A DNA stretch of 64,000 nt, taken from assembly GCF_014764505.1 (NCBI RefSeq), contig NZ_JACXWX010000022.1:26474-90473 (forward strand), in the 5' to 3' direction. The notes under the pieces were generated by a model that worked only from the letters and a program-made list of their open reading frames with translations, did no database searches and was not told the DNA's origin. This stretch comes from Phormidium tenue FACHB-886 (GTDB lineage: Bacteria > Cyanobacteriota > Cyanobacteriia > Elainellales > Elainellaceae). Positions 1 to 7,445 of the stretch are shown here, piece after piece. Numbering within the stretch: the stretch's first letter is position 1; the number at the start of each line of letters is the position of its first letter. The translations under genes were made by a program, and so were the position numbers.

Positions 1-43
1 CCAAAACATCTGATACTCGAATGCTCAGCCCTCGAATACAGGG

Positions 44-51
44 GCGATCGC
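44..51. repeat. HIP1 palindrome (example of a dispersed repeat)
   Basis: GCGATCGC, the highly iterated palindrome of many cyanobacterial genomes. This is one copy; many more, including partial CGATCG cores, occur inside and between genes across the whole window. It is the main compositional sign that the DNA is cyanobacterial. Confidence 0.9.
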
Positions 52-153
52 CACATTGTCTGGGATTTACAGTGATTCTCTTGAGTAGCTCTACAAGGTT
101 CCGCTCATAAATGTCCTTATATTGAAAGCTGCCGCTGCCATTTTTACCGTTGA

Positions 154-987
154 TTATCCTCTTTGAGAATCTTCAAATCGTCGAATAGATTGAGGTATGA
201 CCTGAAAATCATCGCTGGACACTTGAATATCAGACCAAAGCAGTTTCGGCATTCCGATCACATACACATAGGAATCATAGCCATGAAATATACGTCCATC
301 TGAATAAGGACGGTACATAGACTGAATAGAATTATCTGAAATCTTGAACTCTGCATACAGTTCTGCTTTAACAAAAAAGGCGTTCCAACCCGTACAGCAA
401 ATAAGTTCGTACCCTTTTTCTTTTCCCAGCAAGATGAGCGCCAGTAGCGAGCAGCCTTGATTGATTGAATTATCCCTAGCCTGAACAAAAATGATATCGT
501 TCGGTATTGTGGGATTGAACTCAATCACGATCACATTTGGCTTGAATTCATTTAGGCTTTCCCAAATAAAGTAATCCGTGCCATCAACATCTATTGAAAG
601 AAGGTCAAAATCCTGAGGAGCATTAATAGATAAAAGGATTTTATCAAGGCTATTTTGTCCTTCAAAGTCGACAAACTTATTAACACAAGCTACATTCTCA
701 TTGTCGCCATATGTTGCCAATAAGTCTTTAAATTTAGCTTCGTTACCTTCAATAAATAAACCCGACCATCCATTATTGCTGATTAGGTTCCAACAATTAG
801 ATAAATATTTTCCATCCCATGCACCAAATTCAACACAATATTTGTTGTTTGGTCTAATAGTTTCAAAGATTTTCTGTATAATTCCGTCTTCTCCACACTG
901 TGAGGCAATATCCTTTGAGAATTCAAGGAGCGGTGACTGAACTTGAGAAAGAAAAACTTGCTCAAAGCGATGGGGAGTGGATGACAT
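154..987 (-). CDS. FkbM-like SAM methyltransferase family protein
   Basis: About 277 residues from the ATG at 987; an in-frame ATG at 1041 would add 18 residues with no clear family match. The N-terminal third has a SAM-fold pattern: SQCGEDGII, then VEFGAWDGKYLSNC, where the glycine-poor motif I holds the acidic residue E. A second acidic strand follows (GLFIEGNEAKF). DLLSIDVDGTDYFIWESL matches the IDVDG(x)D segment of FkbM-like proteins, and VIVIEFNP follows it. Family members methylate sugars or small molecules, but the substrate cannot be read from sequence. The gene stands alone, its base composition is more AT-rich than most of the window, and the neighbouring DNA on its right is empty. 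Local acquisition is possible but not shown. Confidence 0.6.
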   Translation of the reverse strand: MSSTPHRFEQVFLSQVQSPLLEFSKDIASQCGEDGIIQKIFETIRPNNKYCVEFGAWDGKYLSNCWNLISNNGWSGLFIEGNEAKFKDLLATYGDNENVACVNKFVDFEGQNSLDKILLSINAPQDFDLLSIDVDGTDYFIWESLNEFKPNVIVIEFNPTIPNDIIFVQARDNSINQGCSLLALILLGKEKGYELICCTGWNAFFVKAELYAEFKISDNSIQSMYRPYSDGRIFHGYDSYVYVIGMPKLLWSDIQVSSDDFQVIPQSIRRFEDSQRG

Positions 988-1692
988 CTTGGTTGTCTCA
1001 TCAATTATCGAAGTTACAGTAAGTTTAATGGATACTAACATCGCCCATCACCTACTGCAGATGCTCTTCGCATCATACCAATACTCTCAGCGATCGGTGT
1101 GCATGGGCTTTATTATGTTGCAATCAAGCCGCATACCGATCGTGGTTAGCAACGGCAAATAACGTTGGCAACCCCACAAGCGGCTTCTGCTCATCCGCTG
1201 CTGTGAAACTGTTGTGCTGCAGGTCTACACATATCATGTACTTATACAGTACGTTGCTGTATTTTTAGTCACACCGGAGATAGTATTCATAAATATTCTT
1301 CCAAAGTCTTCCCAAATGTTCTAGAGAGCCATACAAACATCACTCCAAGCATCTTTGAGAAATTCTTCACTTTCTCGTTTTCTGTCTTAGATGCGAAGTA
1401 AGCCTCTTGGGGCACACCGTCATAAGCTCTGTAATGTTCTGATTCTGCATCTTTGAAAAAAGTTTCTGCCTAAGATTTTACAGCAGGTAGATAGGTGAAA
1501 ACTTTTTATATAATGTTCCAGGCTTTCCCACCTCACCCCATACTCCCACCGATCGCCTCCCCCATCCTTCACTTCATCAAAGGCTGACGATCTACTTCAG
1601 TACGCTTGTGTTTCTTCTGACTTTTCGATACTCTGAGCGATACTGGTTTTTCGACACACGGGGACCAGTGACAACAGGCTTAAGGTGAGGAC
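988..1692. other. Intergenic stretch without recognised gene
   Basis: About 700 bases with no ORF of convincing composition on either strand, no tRNA shape and no strong terminator. The promoter of the methyltransferase to the left must lie near its left end, and that of the 66-codon gene towards its right end. Confidence 0.5.
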
Positions 1693-1846
1693 GCTGATTA
1701 GGAGTGCTGGAACACCCCTAACCAGCTAACCTGACTTCCTGGACAGGCAGGAAGCGGGCTGTGACGATTGTATCGTTCTGCCTTGCTAATGCGCTCAAGT
1801 TGTTAGGAGCCCAACCTTAAGCTTTCCTCTTAACCATTAGCAAGGA
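1693..1846 (+). promoter_or_regulatory. Structured 5' leader that pairs with the ribosome binding site
   Basis: Three stems precede the small gene at 1854. Stem 1 pairs 1693-1706 with 1713-1726 (GCTG-a-TTAGGAGTG against CACCCCTAA-c-CAGC, 12 of 14 positions paired, loop ctggaa). Stem 2 pairs 1735-1741 with 1748-1754 (CTTCCTG/CAGGAAG). Stem 3 pairs 1781-1791 with 1835-1845 (CCTTGCTAATG/CATTAGCAAGG, 11 perfect pairs across 43 bases). The 3' arm of stem 3 contains most of the AAGGA ribosome binding site at 1842-1846, so its formation should block initiation. This suggests a riboswitch, thermosensor or other translational control; no known riboswitch class was recognised. Confidence 0.5.
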
Positions 1847-1853
1847 CAAACGT

Positions 1854-2054
1854 ATGACAACTGAATTGAATGAGCTGCTGCCCTTCACCTGGGAAGGAGC
1901 AGCACAGATTTGGATTATCGGTACCCGCGAGCAGGTGATCCACCTGATGAACGAAATGACCGTGAGAGGAATGACGAACGATCGAGCAAAATTCACGCCG
2001 ATCGTGCCTGCTCCCTTTGCCCCCAGCAAATACATGACTGTGCTAGAGCGTTAG
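1854..2054 (+). CDS. Small protein of unknown function (66 aa)
   Basis: Starts at an ATG with AAGGA seven bases upstream. It is soluble, with no membrane segment: LPFTWEGAAQIWIIGTREQV near the N-terminus, then an HLMNEM helix and a C-terminal KFTPIVPAPF segment. The function is not recognised. Support for a real gene is the good ribosome binding site, a long structured leader ending exactly at that site, and two hairpins immediately downstream. Leader, gene and terminators form a self-contained unit of about 430 bp. Confidence 0.6.
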   Translation: MTTELNELLPFTWEGAAQIWIIGTREQVIHLMNEMTVRGMTNDRAKFTPIVPAPFAPSKYMTVLER

Positions 2055-2058
2055 CTGG

Positions 2059-2118
2059 CTTGATTGCTCCCATTTGGTTGCCTGACAAATCTCGCTAGCA
2101 GTTGTCAGGCAATCAAGC
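2059..2118 (+). terminator. Hairpin with interrupted 5' arm after the small gene
   Basis: The 3' arm 2103-2118 (TGTCAGGCAATCAAG core) can pair with TTGCCTGACA at 2078-2087, and also with CTTGATTGC at 2059-2067. The full complement CTTGATTGCCTGACA is split in the 5' arm by about 11 extra bases. The hairpin lies just past the stop at 2054 and has no long T tract. Confidence 0.55.
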
Positions 2119-2159
2119 AGTTCAGCAAACAAGTGCTGTTGGGCAAGCGATCAGCGGAC

Positions 2160-2198
2160 GGGAAAGCCAGCCTATTCTTTGAGTCAGCTGGCTTTCCC
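2160..2198. terminator. Bidirectional hairpin terminator
   Basis: A perfect 12-bp stem pairs 2160-2171 (GGGAAAGCCAGC) with 2187-2198 (GCTGGCTTTCCC), loop 15. It lies between the convergent 66-codon gene and the CHAT gene and can serve both. Confidence 0.7.
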
Positions 2199-2232
2199 AA
2201 AGCGCAATAAATAGGCAACTATCCGACCTTTC

Positions 2233-3255
2233 CTAACTGCCCTTCTTCAAAACCGGCGTTAGATGCTCCGGAATCCCCGCCATCTGAATCGCACTACAAG
2301 CCAGATCGTAAGCAAACTCGATCGATCGCCCCGCCCCCAGCGCATCATAAAACCCCACCGCAAACTCGATCGCCGCTCGATCCCCAATCGCCCGACTCAT
2401 GCCAATCACATAAGGGATATGCTGAGCGATCGCAGTTGCCTGCACTTCCGAGTAGCAGGCATTCAGCACAACGCATTCAACCTGATCGGCAAATAGCCGA
2501 AACAGCCCCGCCAAAGCTACCCCACTCACTAGCTTCATGCTGCCAGTTTCGTCTTCAAAAACCAGTCCAGCCTCTTCCACAGCGGTAGGCGCATTGAGCG
2601 GAACCAGCTTGCGGGCTGCATCTGGAACAGGGTCAAGACTAGAGCTAGTCCCGTGCCCATGTCCACAGAAATGCACAATCTGCGGATTATGATCCAGCAG
2701 CGATCGCTGAATATCTCTAGGGTGAACTGCCCACTGCGGTTTCAGCCTAAAACGATCGCGGAACTGCGATCGCCGCAGCCCTTCATCGATGTCCCGCACT
2801 TCTTCATCCAAGCGGAGCCGCACCGAATCTTTGGAATTGGCTGCCAAAATCAAAATCGTGCGGGTCGGGGCAGCAGGCGTAGATCCTGCCATCAGCTGTT
2901 GAACAACCTGCAAAGCGGCTGACAAATCTTCCTGGCTATTCGCCTTCACCCTTACTTTTCGCTCGCCCACCTCCACCTCAATCTCAATCGGGCTGTAGCT
3001 CGATCGATCGCGCAAGAAGCCAAACAGCGATCTGACATTGGTAGGCTTCACTTCCGCCCGCACTGCTCCCGGCAAAAAGCCACCCATTGCTTTGTTTCCG
3101 GGTGGCGGGTTGAGATCTAGAACGCGTTCAGCCGACTCTACTTCGTCTAGCTCTCTAAGCTGCGCTAGAAGCCGGCGGGCTGCCTCGTCCTGTTCTTCTG
3201 CATCCAAGTCAGGCTCAGCAATATGCAGGGTTAGCTTAACGTTGTCGATCGGCAT
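2233..3255 (-). CDS. CHAT-domain caspase-like protease with EACC1-like N-terminus
   Basis: 340 residues. The C-terminal half has the hallmarks of a CHAT (caspase HetF associated with TPRs) peptidase: VHFCGHG with the likely catalytic His near residue 199, and VVLNACYS with the catalytic Cys near 267. The peptidase region starts around residue 131 with TILILAANSKDSVRLRLDEE. Residues about 5-120 carry acidic helices, a segment LRDRSSYSPIEIEVEVGE and a short beta pair, which resemble effector-associated constant component 1 (EACC1) of bacterial conflict systems. The EACC1 call is by eye. No adaptor NTPase or TPR sensor is adjacent, so any trigger must be encoded elsewhere or lie in the N-terminus. 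A role in immunity or regulated proteolysis is inference. Confidence 0.75.
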   Translation of the reverse strand: MPIDNVKLTLHIAEPDLDAEEQDEAARRLLAQLRELDEVESAERVLDLNPPPGNKAMGGFLPGAVRAEVKPTNVRSLFGFLRDRSSYSPIEIEVEVGERKVRVKANSQEDLSAALQVVQQLMAGSTPAAPTRTILILAANSKDSVRLRLDEEVRDIDEGLRRSQFRDRFRLKPQWAVHPRDIQRSLLDHNPQIVHFCGHGHGTSSSLDPVPDAARKLVPLNAPTAVEEAGLVFEDETGSMKLVSGVALAGLFRLFADQVECVVLNACYSEVQATAIAQHIPYVIGMSRAIGDRAAIEFAVGFYDALGAGRSIEFAYDLACSAIQMAGIPEHLTPVLKKGS

Positions 3256-3422
3256 TTCAGTTTAAAGGGATTGTCTTAAAGCGATGTGCAGTTTCCTCAG
3301 TTATAGCCATGGATCAGCGCCAAAATCTCAGCTTCCGCAAAAGAAGCTAAATCTTAAGTATTCCTTTTACACTCATCAAAGAGATTGTTCAGCCCCAACT
3401 CAACCCCAACTATGCCTCAACG

Positions 3423-4655
3423 ATGACCCTGAAAATTACCAACGCTCTGCTGCCCCATCATTCGCATCTCTGGGATATCACCATCACCAACGGCATCATC
3501 ACCGATCTTTCCCCTGCCCCCACTGCGCCAACGCCACACACGATCAATGCCCAAGGCAAGCTGGTGATTCCGGGCTTAGTCGATGCCCACTTTCACCTGG
3601 ATAAAGCCCTGTTGCTCGATCGCTACCCCGCCCAAACGGGCACATTTGCCGAGGCGCTGCAAGAAACCTCACGGCTGAAGCAGGCGTTTACAGCCGCCGA
3701 TATCCAAAGCCGCGCCCGCCGAGCGATCGAGAATGCCATTGGCTTTGGCATTACGGCAATGCGGAGCCATGTGGAAGTCGATGCCACAGTTGGTTTAACA
3801 GGGCTGGAAGCGCTTTTGCCCTTGCGATCGCAGTACGAGTGGGGCATCACGCTCCAGCTTGCGGTCTTTGCTCAGGAGGGCATCACGAACCAGCCAGGAA
3901 CTGAAGCGTTACTACGGCAGGCAATGGCAATGGGTGGCGATGTGATTGGTTCTGCACCCTATGTTGATCCTGATCCAGAAAAAAATATTTGCACCATATT
4001 TGAGATCGCGGAGGAATTCAATTGTGATGTCGATTTCCATCTAGATTATCTAGACAACGATGAACCACTGCTGCTGCCGTTTGTGATTGCAGAAACGCTG
4101 AAGCGGGGCTGGCAAGGGCGAGTTTGTTTGGGGCACATGACCAAGCTGGCAGGAGTGCCACCAACAGAGCTAGAGTCGATCGCCGCTCAAATCTGCGAAG
4201 CAAGTATTTCAGTGCTGGCGCTCCCTGCCTCTGATCTCTACATGATGGCGCGCCGAGATACGCACAATATCCGTCGGGGTGTTGCCCCTGTACATCGGCT
4301 AGTAAACTTTGGCATCACCGCCGGATTCGCCACCAATAACGTTCAAAACTTGTTTACGCCATTTGGCGATGGCGATGTGCTCAAGATCTGTACGCTGCTG
4401 GCGCAAGTGCTACAGCTTGGAACGATCGCCCAACACCAGCGCTGTTTGGAGATGGCAACGACGCTGGCCGCAAAAGCGATCGGCATTGCCCATCATCAGA
4501 TCGCCGTCGGCAGTGCTGCCGATTTGGTGATTTTGGAGGCAGCATCGGTGAGTGAGGCGATCGGTGCTGCTCCGGCAGGGCGAACGGTGATCAAAAACGG
4601 CAAAGTCGTGGCACAAAGCAAGCTAGAGCGGCAGTGGTGCAAAAGTGAGGCTTGA
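3423..4655 (+). CDS. CodA-like metal-dependent amidohydrolase
   Basis: 410 residues, amidohydrolase superfamily, closest by eye to the cytosine deaminase/AtzC group. The metal motif DAHFHLDK (His near 56 and 58) follows the short N-terminal beta sandwich. DVDFHLDY and CLGHMTKL supply the two later histidines. LVILEAA and VIKNGKVV close the C-terminal sandwich. Where CodA and AtzC carry the catalytic Asp before a PFG segment (HDD or TDN), this protein reads FATNNVQNLFTPFGDGD, so the usual Asp appears to be Asn. This could mean a changed reaction. The start ATG is at 3423. Its location 600 bp ahead of hpxO-xdhC suggests a purine- or pyrimidine-type substrate, which is inference. Confidence 0.75.
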   Translation: MTLKITNALLPHHSHLWDITITNGIITDLSPAPTAPTPHTINAQGKLVIPGLVDAHFHLDKALLLDRYPAQTGTFAEALQETSRLKQAFTAADIQSRARRAIENAIGFGITAMRSHVEVDATVGLTGLEALLPLRSQYEWGITLQLAVFAQEGITNQPGTEALLRQAMAMGGDVIGSAPYVDPDPEKNICTIFEIAEEFNCDVDFHLDYLDNDEPLLLPFVIAETLKRGWQGRVCLGHMTKLAGVPPTELESIAAQICEASISVLALPASDLYMMARRDTHNIRRGVAPVHRLVNFGITAGFATNNVQNLFTPFGDGDVLKICTLLAQVLQLGTIAQHQRCLEMATTLAAKAIGIAHHQIAVGSAADLVILEAASVSEAIGAAPAGRTVIKNGKVVAQSKLERQWCKSEA

Positions 4656-4850
4656 GTCAACAATTACCACTCGATGGGCTTTGTGGATGGGCGGAGCTTG
4701 CTTGGGGGTGGGCGAGGTGTGGAACGAAAAGCTAGTAAGCGACAGCAGGCTGTAAACGAGCGCCAGCAGAAACAGAGAGGCACAAACAAGCAAAAGAATC
4801 ACAATATTTCTTTTTCTAGAATCCTGCGGAGAGTTGCGATCGAGAATCAT
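4623..4850 (-). CDS. Possible small single-span membrane protein
   Basis: 75 residues: a charged N-terminus (DRNSPQDSRKRN), one strong hydrophobic helix at about residues 15-40, then a proline-rich tail. Its 3' end overlaps the end of the plus-strand amidohydrolase gene by about 33 bases. No good ribosome binding site is seen before the ATG at 4850. Unrecognised; could be chance. Confidence 0.3.
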   Translation of the reverse strand: MILDRNSPQDSRKRNIVILLLVCASLFLLALVYSLLSLTSFSFHTSPTPKQAPPIHKAHRVVIVDSSLTFAPLPL

Positions 4851-5117
4851 AGAATTAAACCAACGGACTTCATCTAACTGAGCTGCCCAAATATTTGTCC
4901 TAAGATTTGCAGTTTAGTTTTGTTTGGGGCTCGCTTTATCGTTCAAAAACAAAACTTAGAATAGGCGCAACGATCGCTCGTTCTCCGGCTCAATTGCTCT
5001 GCATACTGTATACAATGTGACTGCTTGCAGAGTCCTCAGGGATTAGAATTCGGAGTATCGATCTGTAGAAATCGATATATAAAATTGCGAGGCGGCAAGC
5101 TTTGCAATCGCGTTGGC

Positions 5118-5164
5118 TGAAAGCTTGGTGAAAGCTTGGATGAGAGCTTGGATGAGAGCTAGGC
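5118..5164. repeat. Four tandem copies of an 11-12 bp unit upstream of hpxO
   Basis: Consecutive units TGAAAGCTTGG, TGAAAGCTTGGA, TGAGAGCTTGGA and TGAGAGCTAGGC end about 85 bases before the hpxO start. The rest of the 4851-5249 intergenic region has AT-rich patches but no gene. The array could be a regulator binding site or a slippage product. Confidence 0.8.
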
Positions 5165-5249
5165 GATCAGTTGTTTAGGCTTGTGTTTAAGTCTGGGTCA
5201 GCTTGATAAGGCGGGTTGACTCAGATTAATTTATCCAGGGGAAAGTGGC

Positions 5250-6410
5250 ATGTACAACTTGAAGGTTGTCATCATTGGGGCGGGCATTGGCGGACTGACG
5301 GCAGGCATCGCCCTTCAGCAGGCGGGCTACCAGGTTGAGATCTATGACCGTGTGGCGCAGCTCCGTCCGGCAGGGGCAGGCATCTCCATGTGGTCGAATG
5401 GTGTAAAGGTGCTGAATCGGCTGGGCTTGGGCGATAAGATCGCCAAAGTCGGCGGACAGATGAACCAGATGCAATACCGCACCCTCAACAACGAACTGCT
5501 CAACGAGATCGATCTCTATCCGCTGATCGAAACAGTCGGGCAAAGACCCTATCCCGTGGCCCGAACCGATCTGCAGCAGCTCTTGGTTGAGGCTTTTGCA
5601 GGCGAAATTAAACTTAATGCCAAGTGCATTGGGCTGGAGCAGGATGGACAAAGCGCTACGGCAATTTTTGAAGACGGCCATCGTGCGACGGGCGATCTGA
5701 TTATTGCGGCAGATGGTGTTCGTTCGGTGTTGCGGAACCAGATTTTGGGGCAAGACATCCAGCCGCGCTATGCTGGCTATGTCAACTGGAACGGGCTGGT
5801 TCCCATGAGCAAGGATCTCATCCCCTCCACGTCCTGGGCGCTCTTTGTGGGCGAACACAAGCGAGCTTCTATGATGCCCGTCGGTGACAACCGCTTTTAC
5901 TTCTTCTTTGATGTGCCGCTGCCCAAAGGCACTCCAGTTCACCCAAACGGCATCCGGGCTGAGCTGGCTGGCTACTTCCAGGGCTGGTGTCAGCCGGTGC
6001 AAAACCTGATTCAAGCGCTTGACCCCGATCGCACCAACCGTATCGAGATTCACGATGTAGGACCGCTCGATCGCTTTGTGCAGGGTCGGGTGGCGCTGCT
6101 GGGAGATGCTGCCCACACCACCACGCCGGACTTGGGGCAGGGTGGCTGTCAGGCTTTGGAAGATGCAGAAGTGCTGACTCGCTACCTCATGACCACAAAT
6201 TTGGGCGTTGAAGATGCACTAAAGCGGTACGAAGCAGAGCGGCAAGAGCGCACGGCTCCGATCGTCCTCAAGGCCCGCAGCCGCGCCAACCAAATCCACG
6301 GGATCGATCCAGCTGTGACAGAGCAGTGGTACGAGCAACTCCGCACTGAGAAGCCGGCAGACGTGAGAGCAGCGATCGCCAAAACGATCTTGGGCGGAGC
6401 GCTACGGTAA
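5250..6410 (+). CDS. hpxO: FAD-dependent urate hydroxylase
   Basis: 386 residues. The FAD-binding GAGIGGLTAGIALQQAGY is at residues 9-26, the DGVRS region is central, and GDAAHTTTPDLGQGG is near 285-299. It closely matches remembered Klebsiella HpxO over its length, including RPAGAGISMWSNGVK, RYAGYVNWNGLV, HKRASMMPV (urate-contacting Arg), FYFFFDVPLP and DRTNRIEIHD. HpxO converts urate to 5-hydroxyisourate with NADH and O2, replacing uricase. The xdhC start follows eight bases after the stop, so the two are probably co-transcribed. A tandem repeat lies upstream. A related aromatic-ring monooxygenase is possible but less likely given these motifs. Confidence 0.88.
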   Translation: MYNLKVVIIGAGIGGLTAGIALQQAGYQVEIYDRVAQLRPAGAGISMWSNGVKVLNRLGLGDKIAKVGGQMNQMQYRTLNNELLNEIDLYPLIETVGQRPYPVARTDLQQLLVEAFAGEIKLNAKCIGLEQDGQSATAIFEDGHRATGDLIIAADGVRSVLRNQILGQDIQPRYAGYVNWNGLVPMSKDLIPSTSWALFVGEHKRASMMPVGDNRFYFFFDVPLPKGTPVHPNGIRAELAGYFQGWCQPVQNLIQALDPDRTNRIEIHDVGPLDRFVQGRVALLGDAAHTTTPDLGQGGCQALEDAEVLTRYLMTTNLGVEDALKRYEAERQERTAPIVLKARSRANQIHGIDPAVTEQWYEQLRTEKPADVRAAIAKTILGGALR

Positions 6411-6418
6411 AGCCTTCC

Positions 6419-7390
6419 ATGAGCCTCGACTACTATCGCCAGCTGGCTAAAATTCTGCCGCAGACTGCGGTGGTCGTTGCTACCGTTATTAAGGTGAAAG
6501 GCTCGGTGCCACGCGAAGTGGGCGCAAAGATGCTGATTTACCGGGACGATCGCACTGAGATCTGCACCTGGGGCACCATTGGCGGTGGTGCAGGCGAAGC
6601 AAAAGTGATCCGGCAGGCAAAAGCGGTGCTGGAGACAGGCGAGAAGCAAACCGTAGAAATTGATCTATCCGGGGCAACCCACCGGGAAACACAGGGCATT
6701 TGCGGCGGGTTGATGCAGGTTTTGCTGGGCCGCTGGTCGGGTGTAGCGGCGATCGAACTGGTGAAGCAGATTCTCAATCGTCTGGAAGCCGGGCAAGCCG
6801 CAACGCTAATTACCCCCTGGACTGGGCAATCGCCCTATCTCCTGTCCCCGGCTAGCTCCGACTCACCGCATGATGCAACCCGTGCCTTCAGCGAAACCCT
6901 GCAGCCGCCCCCAACGCTGCTGATCGTGGGAGCTGGGCATGTTGGCATCCAGCTTGCCAAAGTTGCAGCTTTGGTAGGCTTCCGGGTTGCGATCCAAGAC
7001 GATCGCCCCGCTTGGGCAAATGCTCAGCACTATCCCCAGGCAGACCTAATTTTTAATCAGCCGATCGAACTGGCGGTCGAGCAACTTTCTGCCCATGCGC
7101 AGCTCTATGCTGCCCTGGTAACGCGCGGCTATCAATACGATCTGCAGGCGCTCACCGCGCTGCAGCAGCGTCCGTTGCCCTGTCGATATATCGGCATGAT
7201 CGGCAGCGAAAAGCGGGTGCGGCAGGTGCGGCAGGCGATCGAACAAGCAGGACGGCCGATCGCCCAACCTCTCTTTGCGCCGATTGGCTTAAACATCGGG
7301 GCGCTTACACCCGAAGAGATCGCAGTCAGCATTACCGCAGAGCTAATTTTGGTGCGGCGGGGCGGTACGGGTCAGCCGCTTTCAGCCTGA
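6419..7390 (+). CDS. xdhC: XdhC-family molybdenum cofactor insertion protein
   Basis: 323 residues. The N-terminal XdhC/CoxI domain has VKGSVPREVGAKM and a glycine-rich TIGGGAGEAK segment. The C-terminal XdhC_C Rossmann domain begins near 163 with LLIVGAGHVGIQLAKVA and contains YIGMIGSEKRV and PIGLNIGALTPEEIAVSI. XdhC binds molybdopterin cofactor, has it sulfurated and delivers it to xanthine dehydrogenase. It lies directly behind hpxO, which supports a purine-breakdown operon. The xdhA/xdhB catalytic subunits are not in the window and would have to be elsewhere. Confidence 0.88.
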   Translation: MSLDYYRQLAKILPQTAVVVATVIKVKGSVPREVGAKMLIYRDDRTEICTWGTIGGGAGEAKVIRQAKAVLETGEKQTVEIDLSGATHRETQGICGGLMQVLLGRWSGVAAIELVKQILNRLEAGQAATLITPWTGQSPYLLSPASSDSPHDATRAFSETLQPPPTLLIVGAGHVGIQLAKVAALVGFRVAIQDDRPAWANAQHYPQADLIFNQPIELAVEQLSAHAQLYAALVTRGYQYDLQALTALQQRPLPCRYIGMIGSEKRVRQVRQAIEQAGRPIAQPLFAPIGLNIGALTPEEIAVSITAELILVRRGGTGQPLSA

Positions 7391-7445
7391 TTGCTGCATT
7401 CGCTTGTATTCCGGGGGTGATTGTCCGGATCATTTATCCGAGTCA

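Noticed and set aside
5226..6116. 296-codon minus-strand frame opposite hpxO
   Set aside because: It is fully antisense to a well-matched HpxO gene and shows no family features.
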